A stretch of 64,000 bases of DNA, taken from contig NZ_NESM01000003.1 of NCBI RefSeq assembly GCF_002778285.1, positions 62,001 through 126,000 on the forward strand, given 5' to 3'. The notes under the pieces were generated by a model. It was given only the letters and a program-made list of their open reading frames with translations, did no database searches and was not told the DNA's origin. The position numbers were made by a program, and so were the translations under genes. Positions 1 to 9,461 of the stretch are shown piece by piece (position 1 is the first letter of the stretch; each line of letters opens with the position of its first letter). This DNA is from Limnohabitans sp. 15K. GTDB lineage: Bacteria; Pseudomonadota; Gammaproteobacteria; Burkholderiales; Burkholderiaceae_C.

Positions 1-510
1 TTCGTGGTGGGCATGTTGCTGGGGCGCCTCTGGCTGGCGCAGGGCAAAGACACGCCAACGGCCAAGCTGCGCCTGCACTGGTTGTGGTTACTGCCCGCCA
101 GCGCCTTGGTGCTGGGGGGCTTGCACCTGTTCAGCCTGCAAGTGGGCTTTGCCGAACTCAAAAGCCCGCTGTGGACCGTTTGGCCGTTGGTCGAGGGTGC
201 GCTGTGGGGCAGCTTTGTGTGGGTGTACCTGCTAGTGCGTTGGCCTGGGCCTGAAGCCGTCAAGGCCCGGGTGGACCGCGCACTGGCCGCCATGGGGGCC
301 ATCAGCTTCTCAACCTATGTGTTCCACAACCTGGTGCTGGCCGCCTACAACAAGCATGCAGGCGTGGTGCCCTTCACCGGCCTGGAGCGGCTGGATACCA
401 TCTTGACCGGCGTTGTGTGCGTGCTGCCCCTGGTGATGCTGATGGCTACTATTACTTACCAGTTGATCGAAAAACCGTTTTTGAGTCTGCGCCGGAGCTA
501 CCTGCGCTGA
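1..510 (+). CDS. Acyltransferase-3 family membrane protein, C-terminal part
   Basis: The open frame enters from the left edge, so the start and most of the protein are outside the window. What remains shows hydrophobic segments and the typical end of the OafA/YrhL acyltransferase-3 family: a segment with SFSTYVFHN, a last hydrophobic helix, then an EKPF-L motif and a basic tail. Members acylate surface polysaccharides at the inner membrane. A second family member lies at 7550-8722. Together with the neighbouring S-layer-like genes this suggests an envelope-modification locus, which is inference. The substrate cannot be read from the sequence. Confidence 0.8.
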   Translation, partial: FVVGMLLGRLWLAQGKDTPTAKLRLHWLWLLPASALVLGGLHLFSLQVGFAELKSPLWTVWPLVEGALWGSFVWVYLLVRWPGPEAVKARVDRALAAMGAISFSTYVFHNLVLAAYNKHAGVVPFTGLERLDTILTGVVCVLPLVMLMATITYQLIEKPFLSLRRSYLR

Positions 511-558
511 GGCGGCAGCCAGCCCCGCAGTGGGAATTTGCACAAAAACAACACACCT

Positions 559-580
559 AACTACACCTAAAGGTGTAGTT
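559..580. promoter_or_regulatory. Perfect 10-bp inverted repeat between acyltransferase and S-layer gene
   Basis: The arms AACTACACCT and AGGTGTAGTT are perfect complements separated by AA. The repeat lies 49 nt after the acyltransferase stop and about 190 nt before the S-layer-like start. No T-run follows on the + strand, so it is not a classical intrinsic terminator. It could be a Rho-associated hairpin or an operator for the S-layer gene. Confidence 0.5.
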
Positions 581-615
581 GCTCGAGTAATTATTTTCAA
601 ATAACGCGTAAGTCT

Positions 616-642
616 TTGATTTAAAACAACTTAATGTAGAAT
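616..642 (+). promoter_or_regulatory. Possible sigma70-like promoter of S-layer gene
   Basis: TTGATT (616-621) and TAGAAT (637-642) are spaced 15 bp, shorter than ideal. They would give a 5' leader of roughly 120 nt before the start at 774. Highly expressed surface-layer genes often have long leaders. This assignment is weak and rests only on hexamer resemblance. Confidence 0.3.
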
Positions 643-773
643 GGCTGGCTTGAGTGTTGTTACACCCAAAGAGAGTGTTGCTACTGCTTGCCATTCACTT
701 AGAATCTACGCCAAGCATTGGCAACAATGCCCCCTGAAACTTAGTTTCTTTCTTCATCACTGAAAGGTAATCA

Positions 774-3700
774 ATGGCTTTCTTCAAAACTGGCGCTGAT
801 CTGACTGCAGCCCTGAACGCTCTCCCCGCAGCCATCAAAGGCTCTTACAAGGCTTTTGATGCCTTCTATTACGCAGACAAGTACATGGGCTCCTACACAG
901 GTACCCTGTCACCTATCGAATACTTCGTGCAAATCGGTGCAGCCCGTGGCCACCAGCCTAACGCTGATTTCAACCCAGCTTTCTATCAGAGCAAGTACGC
1001 CGACCTGGCTGCCCTGACAAACCTGGACGCTGCTGATCTGCTTTTCCACTACGTTAACCAAGGTCTGAACGAAGGCCGTGCAGGCAACGCCACTTTGGCC
1101 GCCTACAACTGGAATGACTACCTGGCTGCTTACCCAACAGTTGCCGCTTACGTCGATGCCAACTTGGCAAGCTTCGCTGGCAGCAAAACCAACGGTGCTA
1201 TTGCTCACTTCGTTAAGTTTGGCGCTCAGCAAGGCTTCACATTGCCTAACACTGCTGGCCAAACTTTCACACTCACTACTAGTGTGGATACCTCTGGATC
1301 CATGATTGGTTCCGCTGGAACAACCAGCACTACTGGTAACGACACTTTCAATGCAGCCTTAGTTGCAGGTGTAGATACATATACATCGCTCGACGCGATC
1401 GACGGTGGCACCGGAACTGATACGCTGAATTTGATTGTGTCTGCAAACGCAACCCCTGTTGGTGGCGCAAACACCACCAGCTCATTAGTCCCCGCAACCG
1501 GCGCAACAGTCAAGAACGTTGAAGTAGTTAATCTGACTTCTGCTGCTCCTGCTGGCGTTTCTGCCGCAGACATTTCTGGCTGGACTAACGTCAACACACT
1601 GAACCTTACAGCTTCTGGTGCGATTGCTGGTGTGAAGGCCTCTGCAACAACCGATATCAACGTAGCAAATGGTATTGCTGGCGTTGCGGTTGATGGCGGT
1701 AAAAACGTGACCATCGTTAACAGTACAGCTGGTAACATTATTGTCGGTGCGGCAACTGCTGCAGCTGGTAACGTCACTGCTACTAATTCAATCGCTGCAG
1801 GCACAGTCGCCGTTAAAGGTGCTGGTGTTTTGACTGCAACTGCCAATGATGGCGGTATCACATTTACAAACGGTACATCGATTGTTGCCAACGCTTCAAA
1901 GGCTGTGCCTTTAGCAACCGTCAAAGCAAACATCGCTGCACGTGATGCATTGATTCTTGTCGCTGCAGCTAACGCCGGTGCTGGTACTGCCAAAGTTGCA
2001 GATACTGCGGCAGCCACTCTTGTTACAGATCTCGGTACCATGGCTACTGCTGTAGCCGCTGCTGCAAACATTGCTGCCAACAATGCAGCAACATTGACAG
2101 CGCTGAACGCAAAAGCCATTACGCTGGACCAAAAGATTGCAATTGATACCGCTTACGCAACTGCGTTCAAAGCAGTTGGTGGCGATGCCACAAAGGCGAA
2201 AGCTGCTGCTTTGGTCGTTGAGGCGCCAATTATTGCTGCTGCAACTTCTGCTAAAGCTGCCACACTCGCTACCTTGACAGCTGCCGCTGCTGCGACAACC
2301 GCAGCCACAGTGATCACGACAGCCGATACAGCTGCGGCTGCCTTGGTTGATGGAGTCGTTGTTACAGCAACTGCAAACACTGGCTTGACTAGCGCAACGA
2401 TCAATGGCAACTACGGTTCTGCCGGTAACGCCGTGACCGATGGCTCCACTGGCAACAACACACTGACCACCTTGACTCTGAACAATGCAGGTGCAACGAC
2501 TGGTACCGGTTTGGCCTTGACCAACGTTAGTGCAACTGGCATGGTGGCTGACGTGACTACAGTGAACACCACTGTTGGGCATGCCATCAACTACACACTG
2601 AGCGGTGTGGCAGCTGGTACATACAAAGACGACAACGCAACAACAGTGAACATTACAAGTAACGGTACTGCTGCCAACGTGTTGACAGGCTTGGACTCCA
2701 TTTTGGCTACTAAAGTCAACTTGACCGGCACTGCTGGCTTGACATTTGGTACTACCAATTTGGCTGCTGCTGCAGTGATCGATGCTTCGGGTAACTCCGG
2801 CGCCAACAAAATCACAACACTTGCAGGTCAAACTTACACTGGTGGCTCCGGCGTTGATACTGTGACTTCCAGCAATGGTGCTGTGCAGACAAAAGCCATT
2901 GATGGTGGTGCAGGTTCAGCTGACGTATTGGTCCTTGGCAACGCTACTGATTTCTCAACAACAGCTTCGGCCGCTTTGTTCAAGAACTTCGAAACCATCA
3001 AAACGACTGTTGCTGTCGACGTAAGCAAATTCACTGCGTCTTCAATTGGCAAAGTGATCATGTCAGGCACAACAGCCGTTACCGGTTTGACAGCTACGCA
3101 AGCTGCAAACATCGTCATTGATGCAACCTCCACCCCCACAATCACTGTGACGGGTTCTACAACTCCGGGTCAACTGGACGTCGTTACGGTTGAAGTTAAC
3201 GACGGTTTGGCTCCTGTTAACGCCCTCGCGGTTTCCACTCCCGTTTTGGCTGGTGTGGAAACATTGAACTTGGTTGCAACAGACGGCATCACAATCGACG
3301 CTTTGACTTCGGCAACAGCTTTGACTAACGTTAACGTATCTGGCGCGGGTGCAATCAGCATCACGACTGGTGCAATTGCTGTGAACGCGAACACCACTTT
3401 CAATGCGGCCACAGCAACTGGCACAGTGACAGTCGATGCTACAGGCTCAACAGGTAATGGCGTCACCATTATCGGTAGCGCTACCAAAGCAAACATCATT
3501 ACTGGTAACGCTTTGGGTAGTGTGTTGACTGGTGGCGCTGCTAATGACACGATCACTGGTGGTGCGTTGAATGACGTTATTTCTGGTGGCGAAGGCAACA
3601 ACACATTGGCTGGTGCTGCAGGTGCAAACACCATCACTGCTGGCAATGGCAACAACACCATCACCGTGACAGGCTCCAATGGTGCTAACGCTATCACCGT

Positions 3701-4277
3701 TGGCAATGGTTACAACACCATCACTGGTGGTTCTGGTGCAGACACAATCATTGTGGGCACAGGTGCCAACGTGATTACGCCAGCAGCCGGCTTGGACAAA
3801 ATCACTTTGGGTACCCATGCCTTGGGCGTTTCGAATTCTGTGGTTTTGGCCGTAACTGCTGCAGCAGCTGCCAACTCCAAAACCATCACAGGTTTTGTAA
3901 CAGGTGCCGACGTGATTCAGTTGACAAGTGGCGTAGCGGGTACTACTTTGGCAGGTGTGGCTTTGGCAGCAGGTAATACAGCAGCCACAATGCTGGCAGC
4001 TGTGACCGATGTAACCTCTGTTGCTGACTTGGCTGCGGTTTACACAGCGTTGGCTACTGCTACTGGCTTGGACAACTCTGCTGGTCACGAGTTTGCAGCA
4101 TCTGCAGCTGGTGCAGGTACCATTGTTGCTCGTTCTGTGGTTTATAGCACTGGCGCAGCTGCAGGTACTTATTTGGTCATCAACGATTCAACTCCTGGTT
4201 TCCAAGCGGCCAATGACATCGTCATCAAATTGGTGGGTAACACCACGTTCGCAGCCGGCGACATCGTCGTAGTCTAA
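774..4277 (+). CDS. S-layer-like / RTX-type surface protein, complete
   Basis: This is a 1167-aa acidic, Ala/Thr/Gly-rich protein with almost no Cys. Residues ~1-160 hold about three ~50-aa repeats with Tyr-rich cores and ends like HYVNQGLNEGR. A TFTLTTSVD motif (~167) then opens a long beta-rich region. Near the C-terminus (~920-1010) there are degenerate Gly-Asn/Asp-rich nonapeptide-like repeats (GGAANDTITGG and similar), as in calcium-binding RTX and Caulobacter RsaA-type S-layers. There is no Sec signal, and the C-terminus ends in hydrophobic residues (DIVVV), as expected for type I secretion. AAGGTAA precedes the ATG. The export operon is probably 26056-32287. The N-terminal repeats may anchor the protein to the envelope. 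It could instead be an adhesin. Confidence 0.85.
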   Translation: MAFFKTGADLTAALNALPAAIKGSYKAFDAFYYADKYMGSYTGTLSPIEYFVQIGAARGHQPNADFNPAFYQSKYADLAALTNLDAADLLFHYVNQGLNEGRAGNATLAAYNWNDYLAAYPTVAAYVDANLASFAGSKTNGAIAHFVKFGAQQGFTLPNTAGQTFTLTTSVDTSGSMIGSAGTTSTTGNDTFNAALVAGVDTYTSLDAIDGGTGTDTLNLIVSANATPVGGANTTSSLVPATGATVKNVEVVNLTSAAPAGVSAADISGWTNVNTLNLTASGAIAGVKASATTDINVANGIAGVAVDGGKNVTIVNSTAGNIIVGAATAAAGNVTATNSIAAGTVAVKGAGVLTATANDGGITFTNGTSIVANASKAVPLATVKANIAARDALILVAAANAGAGTAKVADTAAATLVTDLGTMATAVAAAANIAANNAATLTALNAKAITLDQKIAIDTAYATAFKAVGGDATKAKAAALVVEAPIIAAATSAKAATLATLTAAAAATTAATVITTADTAAAALVDGVVVTATANTGLTSATINGNYGSAGNAVTDGSTGNNTLTTLTLNNAGATTGTGLALTNVSATGMVADVTTVNTTVGHAINYTLSGVAAGTYKDDNATTVNITSNGTAANVLTGLDSILATKVNLTGTAGLTFGTTNLAAAAVIDASGNSGANKITTLAGQTYTGGSGVDTVTSSNGAVQTKAIDGGAGSADVLVLGNATDFSTTASAALFKNFETIKTTVAVDVSKFTASSIGKVIMSGTTAVTGLTATQAANIVIDATSTPTITVTGSTTPGQLDVVTVEVNDGLAPVNALAVSTPVLAGVETLNLVATDGITIDALTSATALTNVNVSGAGAISITTGAIAVNANTTFNAATATGTVTVDATGSTGNGVTIIGSATKANIITGNALGSVLTGGAANDTITGGALNDVISGGEGNNTLAGAAGANTITAGNGNNTITVTGSNGANAITVGNGYNTITGGSGADTIIVGTGANVITPAAGLDKITLGTHALGVSNSVVLAVTAAAAANSKTITGFVTGADVIQLTSGVAGTTLAGVALAAGNTAATMLAAVTDVTSVADLAAVYTALATATGLDNSAGHEFAASAAGAGTIVARSVVYSTGAAAGTYLVINDSTPGFQAANDIVIKLVGNTTFAAGDIVVV

Positions 4278-4293
4278 CCAAGGCAAAACTCAT

Positions 4294-4313
4294 CCACCCT
4301 TAGAAAAGGGTGG
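4294..4313 (+). terminator. First 3' hairpin after S-layer gene
   Basis: CCACCCTT and AAGGGTGG form a perfect 8-bp stem with an AGAA loop, 17 nt after the stop. No T-run follows directly. Similar first hairpins occur after the other two S-layer-like copies, each ahead of a true terminator, so this may be an mRNA-stabilising 3' hairpin. Confidence 0.6.
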
Positions 4314-4336
4314 GTGGCTTAGGTGCTAAACCTCCC

Positions 4337-4370
4337 AACCTCATGGCTCAAAAGGCTGTGAGGTTTTTTT
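4337..4370 (+). terminator. Intrinsic terminator of S-layer gene
   Basis: AACCTCA and TGAGGTT form the base of a stem that also contains GGCT/AGGC-like pairing, followed by seven or more T residues. It lies just upstream of the small genes at 4388 and 4603, so those need their own promoter or readthrough. Confidence 0.75.
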
Positions 4371-4387
4371 GATTAAACGACTCTTAT

Positions 4388-4603
4388 ATGCCCACTATCA
4401 ATATCAACAACATCGACTACGATACAGACAAACTCTCAGACGAAGCCAAAGCCCAGTTGGTCAGCCTTCAGTTCTGCGACCAAGAACTGGCCCGCCTGCA
4501 AGCGCAAGCCGCTGCCATTCAAACAGCGCGTATCGCCTATGCCAAAGCCCTGCAAGCTGCATTGCAAACGGCACCTGCTGGCGACACGCTTAAATTCAGC
4601 TGA
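4388..4603 (+). CDS. Small DUF6447-like protein
   Basis: This 71-aa protein begins MPTININNIDYDTDKLSDEAKAQ and continues as an Ala/Gln-rich helix (about residues 17-60, coiled-coil-like). The pattern resembles my recollection of the DUF6447 family of small helical proteins found beside type I secreted surface proteins. That assignment is from memory. It follows the S-layer terminator directly. Its TGA overlaps the ATG of the next small gene (ATGA-type overlap), so the two are probably translationally coupled. The function is unknown. Confidence 0.7.
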   Translation: MPTININNIDYDTDKLSDEAKAQLVSLQFCDQELARLQAQAAAIQTARIAYAKALQAALQTAPAGDTLKFS

Positions 4604-4776
4604 TGCATTCCATCGAGGCTGACTTCTGGGCCGAATTGGCCGAAATTCATGCCGAGTCCATAGGCTGGATTCCTTTGGAAGAAGGCGTGTATCTGCACGT
4701 CAGCGATGAGAACTCCACCGAGGTGCTGGTGGTGGGTGTGCCGCAGGCGGGGGCGGCGGTGTTGCTGGTGGGGTGA
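4603..4776 (+). CDS. 57-aa microprotein, paralog A of a three-member family
   Basis: The ATG overlaps the stop of the preceding small gene. The 57-aa product contains IGWIPLEEGVYLHVSDE followed by EVLVVGVPQAG and ends in VLLVG. It aligns along its full length with the product of 10958-11131 (same length) and through its core with that of 11636-11830. The pattern, a GW core, YLH-x-SD, EVLvVG and a terminal VLLV strand, suggests a compact beta-rich fold. A short hairpin ending in GGGGC plus six T residues lies about 20 nt downstream. I do not recognise the family. Its repeated position downstream of S-layer-like genes suggests an accessory role. Confidence 0.75.
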   Translation: MHSIEADFWAELAEIHAESIGWIPLEEGVYLHVSDENSTEVLVVGVPQAGAAVLLVG

Positions 4777-4912
4777 TGCCCACAGGCCTGGCTGATGCGG
4801 GGCTTTTTTCGCTTATAGGCTTCATTCCAACGCATCGTTCACGATGTGGTATGAAAGTTCAACACGACCCGAGTTGAGAAGTGCCCCCATCTTTTGGTAC
4901 TAAACTAACTCT

Positions 4913-5785
4913 ATGATTTTCTCTCAAGCTTCAATCTTTGCGCAAACTGCTTTGCTTGCGATTTTTCTACTTGTGCTGACGGGTTGTGGTGGCGGTAACT
5001 CTGGTTTCCCGCCTGTGGTGACGGGTTTCCAAGCCAAGTCTGTGCAATACAGTCGAACAGCCGTCATCTACATCGGCGGCAATGACTTGCGCAGCACCAT
5101 GACGGTGGACACAGGTGGCGCGTGTAGCAACGCAAGCTTTGCTTCTAGCAGTTCCACCAGTATGTTGGTGCTCAACTGTACGGTGACGCAGGTGGGGGAC
5201 ATGCCGCTCACAGTCAAAGATGCTGCTGGCCAAGTGGTTTGGCAGACGACGGTGGTGGTGCCCAAGCCCCAGGTAACACTGACCACCAGCAGCGGCGCCA
5301 TCACGCTCGAACTGGACCCAGCTAAGGCGCCCATCACGGTCAACAACTTTTTAAGCTATGTGAACAGCGGTTTTTACGCCAACACCCTGTTCCACCGTGT
5401 GGTGCCCGGCTTTGTGGTGCAGGCTGGCGGTTTCAACACTGGCATGGTGGCCAAGAGCGAGCTCAGCCCCCCCATTGTTTTGGAGAGCAACAAGGGTTTG
5501 AGCAATCTGCGCGCTACGGTGGCAATGGCACGTTTGGGCGATGACCCTAAGGATCCTGTTCGCTCGGCAAACTCGGCCACATCCCAGTTTTTTATCAACC
5601 TGCTAGACAACACCTTTTTGGATTACCAGGATGCTGAGCGCCCGGGTTATGCAGTGTTTGGCACAGTGGTGCAGGGCATGTCGGTGGCCGACGCCATGGC
5701 AACACTGCCCACAAGCACGGTCAACGGCTTCGCCAATGTGCCCTTGACCGAAGTGACCATCACATCTGCAACGCAAACCAAATGA
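4913..5785 (+). CDS. Lipoprotein cyclophilin-type peptidyl-prolyl isomerase
   Basis: This 290-aa protein has an N-terminal signal with a lipobox (LVLTGC, Cys ~25) and a Gly-rich linker. An N-terminal beta-rich domain spans ~30-120, and a cyclophilin domain ~122-285. Cyclophilin hallmarks include APITVNNFLSYV, FYANTLFHRVVPGFVVQAG and the SQFFINL strand with NTFLDY. It should act in the periplasm on prolyl bonds of envelope proteins, probably membrane-tethered. The catalytic Arg of FHRV is present. It ends 40 nt from the convergent RTX-like gene. There is no strong Shine-Dalgarno before the ATG. Confidence 0.88.
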   Translation: MIFSQASIFAQTALLAIFLLVLTGCGGGNSGFPPVVTGFQAKSVQYSRTAVIYIGGNDLRSTMTVDTGGACSNASFASSSSTSMLVLNCTVTQVGDMPLTVKDAAGQVVWQTTVVVPKPQVTLTTSSGAITLELDPAKAPITVNNFLSYVNSGFYANTLFHRVVPGFVVQAGGFNTGMVAKSELSPPIVLESNKGLSNLRATVAMARLGDDPKDPVRSANSATSQFFINLLDNTFLDYQDAERPGYAVFGTVVQGMSVADAMATLPTSTVNGFANVPLTEVTITSATQTK

Positions 5786-5825
5786 CCGCGTTCATTAACC
5801 CGCGCAGTCTGCCTGTGCGCCGTGG

Positions 5826-7472
5826 TTAAGCCGTGAAGTTGGCAGCTGAGAGCGTACCCAGGTTCGTGCCCACCAACTTGACGATGGCATCTGTTGCCGC
5901 ATTGAATGGGATGCTGCCCTTCGCACCATCGATGACGACATAGGCCTCGCCTTTGTAGACGAATCCCAATGCCCAACCATCAAAGGTGCCGACCACATAA
6001 GAGGCGGCCTCCATGAGCGTCCCTTTGGATTGCATGTCGCCGAGGATCGTGTCGTCCCAGTAACTGAGTCCGCCAGCGAATTTGATGAAGTCTTCTGAGG
6101 TGAAGTAGCTGACTGTGTCAATGCCACCGGTGTTCACTGTTCCGACCGTAACCGTATCAACGCCAGTGCCCACATCGATCACATCAACACCCGCGCCGCC
6201 TGTAACCGTATCGTTTCCTGCGCCTGCATAGATGACATCGGCTAATGTGGAACCCCTTATCACGTCATTTCCGCCAAAGCCAAACATCAGATTTGTATCG
6301 AGGGGGCCGGCCACCATGCTGTCTGCACCCTCCGTACCCAACACAACCATCGTAAAGCTGTCCGAAGTATTGCCTGCTGCATCTTGGAGACGCACATTCG
6401 CAGACTTGACGGCACTTTGAGCAGTAAGCGTTACGGTGGTGGGCGTGTTGGCTGAAGCAATCGTGGTTTCGGTGCCCGAAATGAGGCTGCTGGCGAGAGA
6501 GATGATGGTGTAGCTGTCGTAGAGGCCCACTTTGCCTTTTTCTGATGAAGTGACAGATAAGGTGCTAGGCCCGGTGACAGAGAGATTCACCAATGCAGGT
6601 GCCACGGTGTCTTTGGTGAGCGTCAAATCTTTGGTTTGTCCATAAATATCCACCAGGTCCACTGTGAGGATGCCATCATCAAAGGTTCGGGAATCGAATT
6701 GGTAGCTGTTGTTTCCCGAGACCCACATGGCCAACTCACTGGTCTGAGCGTTATTTTTGGTGCCATGCACCATGGCTGAATGTGTATCCAACGTGCTGCT
6801 TGTGACAGTTGGCGTGATGGTCGTGAACCTTGAACTTTCTGCCTTGTTGATATAGGTATCACCACCCACAGCAATCGACATGAGAAATTCAGGTTTTATG
6901 GCGGGAGTTGCGGGTACTGCTGGACGGCCTTCAAAAATACCAAAGTTGTAAAAGTGGTAAATGCCGACCTTTTCGGGATCGGTTATGCCGTTTAGACCAG
7001 CACCGGTCTGCAGATATGCTTTCAGATCCGCATTCTGGTTCACATAAGCCGTACCGCCCACGAGGGGACTGGCTGCACGGCCTTCCAAGTAGCCAAATGT
7101 CTGAAAGTGCTGCTGTAATTGAGATCTTGTGGTGATCCCTGCGGCTGCCAAGTCGGGGTTTTGCTGCGCATAGTATTGGTAATCAAAAATGCTATCACTC
7201 ATGAACTTTCGAGCTTCGTTGAAGCCGTAAGTGTTGAAGTGACGAATGAGATCTGATTCCATTGTTAATCCAGCTGCTGCCAAATCAGGGTTCGCGTCTC
7301 GGTAGACCTGAACATCAAAAAATGGACTGGATTGACGACCCTCAAAGCGTCCGTAATTTTGCCAATGCGAATACCCTGATGCAATCACGCCTGCCTTTAC
7401 AGCAGCCTGCACATCTGGATTTTTGGAGAGATAGTAAGTTTCGTTAAACAGAATACCGCTGGGTTTACTCAT
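5826..7472 (-). CDS. RTX-like type I secreted protein with four N-terminal repeats
   Basis: This is a 548-aa protein. Residues ~1-200 contain four ~45-50 aa repeats of the form YY-x-x-NPDL ... HF-x-x-GF-x-EGR, the same kind of module as residues 1-160 of the S-layer-like protein at 774. A beta-rich, Ig-like middle region follows (~200-375). One cluster of RTX-like repeats (GFGGNDVIRGS, YAGAGNDTVTGGAG) lies at ~390-435. The ~110-residue tail resembles a type I secretion signal and ends AANFTA. AGGTGA lies about 10 nt before the ATG. It is probably secreted by the ABC/HlyD/TolC system in this island; adhesin or surface-layer partner roles are possible. Confidence 0.82.
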   Translation of the reverse strand: MSKPSGILFNETYYLSKNPDVQAAVKAGVIASGYSHWQNYGRFEGRQSSPFFDVQVYRDANPDLAAAGLTMESDLIRHFNTYGFNEARKFMSDSIFDYQYYAQQNPDLAAAGITTRSQLQQHFQTFGYLEGRAASPLVGGTAYVNQNADLKAYLQTGAGLNGITDPEKVGIYHFYNFGIFEGRPAVPATPAIKPEFLMSIAVGGDTYINKAESSRFTTITPTVTSSTLDTHSAMVHGTKNNAQTSELAMWVSGNNSYQFDSRTFDDGILTVDLVDIYGQTKDLTLTKDTVAPALVNLSVTGPSTLSVTSSEKGKVGLYDSYTIISLASSLISGTETTIASANTPTTVTLTAQSAVKSANVRLQDAAGNTSDSFTMVVLGTEGADSMVAGPLDTNLMFGFGGNDVIRGSTLADVIYAGAGNDTVTGGAGVDVIDVGTGVDTVTVGTVNTGGIDTVSYFTSEDFIKFAGGLSYWDDTILGDMQSKGTLMEAASYVVGTFDGWALGFVYKGEAYVVIDGAKGSIPFNAATDAIVKLVGTNLGTLSAANFTA

Positions 7473-7549
7473 TCATATCACCTGTTAAATTGAGTACATT
7501 TTGACAAATTTGTAAGATTTGTCAAAGAATGAATCAATGGTGACAAATG

Positions 7550-8722
7550 TCAGCGCATCAACCGCTTTTGCAAGGGGCGTTCAAACCCAAGGTGCAGGGC
7601 TACAGATATAACCACAAGAACGGCCACTGTGAGGTAGCTGGCCCATACAGGCGGAGGGCCTTGGTGGAGGAACGCGATGAACAGGCTTTGCAGGCCAAAC
7701 CAATGGATGATGTAAAGCGCGAAGCTGGCTTGGCCCAGCGTGACCAGTGTGGGTGCTGACAAGAGCCGTGTCAGTGGCTGATGGGGTTGACGCTCTGCAC
7801 TGGCCAGCCAGTAAATGAGCGCAGCAAACAGGGGGGCGGCCAGCAGGTAGGCTTTGCCCGAGAGTGGAATGTGCAGCACCGATGTAGAGGCCGGTGCTGG
7901 CAGGTACCAAATGAGGGTGAGTGCGCCAATGAGTGCCAGCGCTTGCCAAGTTTGCAGGGTGCTGGACGTAGTACGTGTGTGCTGTGCGTTGTAGAGTGTC
8001 CAGACACTGATGCCCATGGCGAATTCGGGCAGGCGCAACAGGGGCAGGCGTTCGGGCCACCAAGCGAGGCCTGCTTGCAGCTCGGGGCTGGCTTGGGCGG
8101 TGTAGATGCTGAGTGCGAAAAACAGCAGGTTTTGCAGCAACCAAATCATGCCAAGGCTCCACCAGCCGAACCGCCGGGTCAGCGCCATGATAGGGCGCAG
8201 CAGCCACGGAAAGAGCGCGTAAAAGAAGGCTTCGGTGGCAATGCTCCAGCCCGGGGCGTTCCACAGTTGTTGGATTTGGCTGTCTGCAAACCATGACTGC
8301 AGAGGCACCAGTGACAGCAGCCATGAGCCGCCACATTGGCTCAAGGTGCACGAACTCCAAGGCTGCACGCCCAGTTGCCCCAGGGTGAGGGCGCTGGCCG
8401 TGGTCAGGCACAAGGCCAGCAAGTAAGTGGGGTAGATACGGGCAAAGCGGGCTCGCCAAAAGTGTTGGCGCTGCCCTGCGGTGTTGTCGTGCAGGCGCTG
8501 GTGGTAACTGTGCGTCAAGATGAAGCCGCTGAGCACAAAGAAGAAACCCACCGCCGAGCCACCCGTGGCCAACCAGAAGCGCAAAAACGCGCCGTAGGCG
8601 CTGACGCTGTCTGTGTGGCCCAAAGCGCCGACCGAGGAGAAGTGCATCATCAGCACCCACATGGCAGCAAAGAATCTGGCGGAGGTGAGGCTGTGCAGTG
8701 TGTGTGGGATGGCGGTGGGCAC
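7550..8722 (-). CDS. Acyltransferase-3 family (OafA/YrhL-like) membrane protein
   Basis: This complete 390-aa polytopic membrane protein has about ten hydrophobic segments. The N-terminus carries the family hallmark SARFFAAMWVLMMHF, then FFFVLSGFILTHSY. Near the end come ASFALYIIHW and a basic tail with FERPLQ. The family transfers acyl groups to surface glycans at the inner membrane. The gene is transcribed in the same direction as the RTX-like gene downstream, with a 77-nt gap. The substrate is unknown, most likely a polysaccharide or O-antigen-like glycan. Confidence 0.87.
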   Translation of the reverse strand: MPTAIPHTLHSLTSARFFAAMWVLMMHFSSVGALGHTDSVSAYGAFLRFWLATGGSAVGFFFVLSGFILTHSYHQRLHDNTAGQRQHFWRARFARIYPTYLLALCLTTASALTLGQLGVQPWSSCTLSQCGGSWLLSLVPLQSWFADSQIQQLWNAPGWSIATEAFFYALFPWLLRPIMALTRRFGWWSLGMIWLLQNLLFFALSIYTAQASPELQAGLAWWPERLPLLRLPEFAMGISVWTLYNAQHTRTTSSTLQTWQALALIGALTLIWYLPAPASTSVLHIPLSGKAYLLAAPLFAALIYWLASAERQPHQPLTRLLSAPTLVTLGQASFALYIIHWFGLQSLFIAFLHQGPPPVWASYLTVAVLVVISVALHLGFERPLQKRLMR

Positions 8723-9461
8723 TGAGGGGCTGCTAATGATTGGGCTTGTTGCTATTTTGACTGGAATAGATCGTCTTGACCCGAATGGGCAGTTGTCGAA
8801 GTTAGGGTGTCACAGTTTGTGTGTTTTTTCGATTCAATGGTTATCGCCCTCGCCTGAAGAATTTCGTCCAATCCCAGTCCGGGGACGCAGAGGACGGGCT
8901 GATCTGGCGTTAGCACAGCATTCTGCACAAGATGTTCAGGGAGAAACGAGCGGTAAATTAAACATATCGGCGGTACTGGGTTACGGGGTCAAGACCACTT
9001 GACCACGGCACAGAAGGTTTGCTGGTCGAGCTGATCTCTCCTGCCAAGCACTGACGTGCTGCCTTGGCCTGACCTGAATGGAGGGCCGAGTGGTGGGTAA
9101 TAAGGGCATTCCCTTGATTAGCCGAACTCGCCCTAAATTTACCGAACAAGGATGTCAAGGCTGGACGGTGATGGATGAGGATGATCAAACTTGACAAGGT
9201 GGGCTGGGCCTGCATCCATTACCCAGCTACTCCTGTCTTCCTCCCTTGTATTCCTACCTACTGGGGCTGATGAAGCTGGTTGTTTTCTCTTCATGTTTTG
9301 CGCGGAGCGCTTTGGACTTTAAGAATCACGCAGGAACACCCCCACCGCATCAGATGCGGGCCATGGAGAGGCTTTTGCAGGAAGGACATGGCTTTGTAGC
9401 CATCCACTCGAAGTGGCCTTGTCGGGCTTGTAATTGATTTCGTTTTCTGAAGGAGCGCGAC
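8723..9461. other. 739-bp gene-poor stretch
   Basis: No frame here has convincing coding character. Short open frames on both strands have no recognisable domain, and only a 38-codon frame starting at 9078 looks mildly protein-like. The stretch separates the acyltransferase from a zinc-ribbon gene, HigBA and a tRNA remnant, so it may be the scarred edge of acquired DNA. I see no clear repeats or terminators. Confidence 0.5.

Noticed and set aside
1226..4088. Long antisense open frames across the S-layer-like gene
   Set aside because: They mirror the repetitive Ala/Thr/Gly codons of the sense gene and have no domain pattern or ribosome site.
5826..7472. RTX-like protein as a pore-forming haemolysin
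   Set aside because: It has too few nonapeptide repeats and no acyltransferase partner (HlyC) or pore domain; the N-terminal repeats match the S-layer-like protein instead.
8958..9215. 85-codon frame in the gap before the zinc-ribbon gene
   Set aside because: No ribosome site, domain pattern or neighbour logic supports it.
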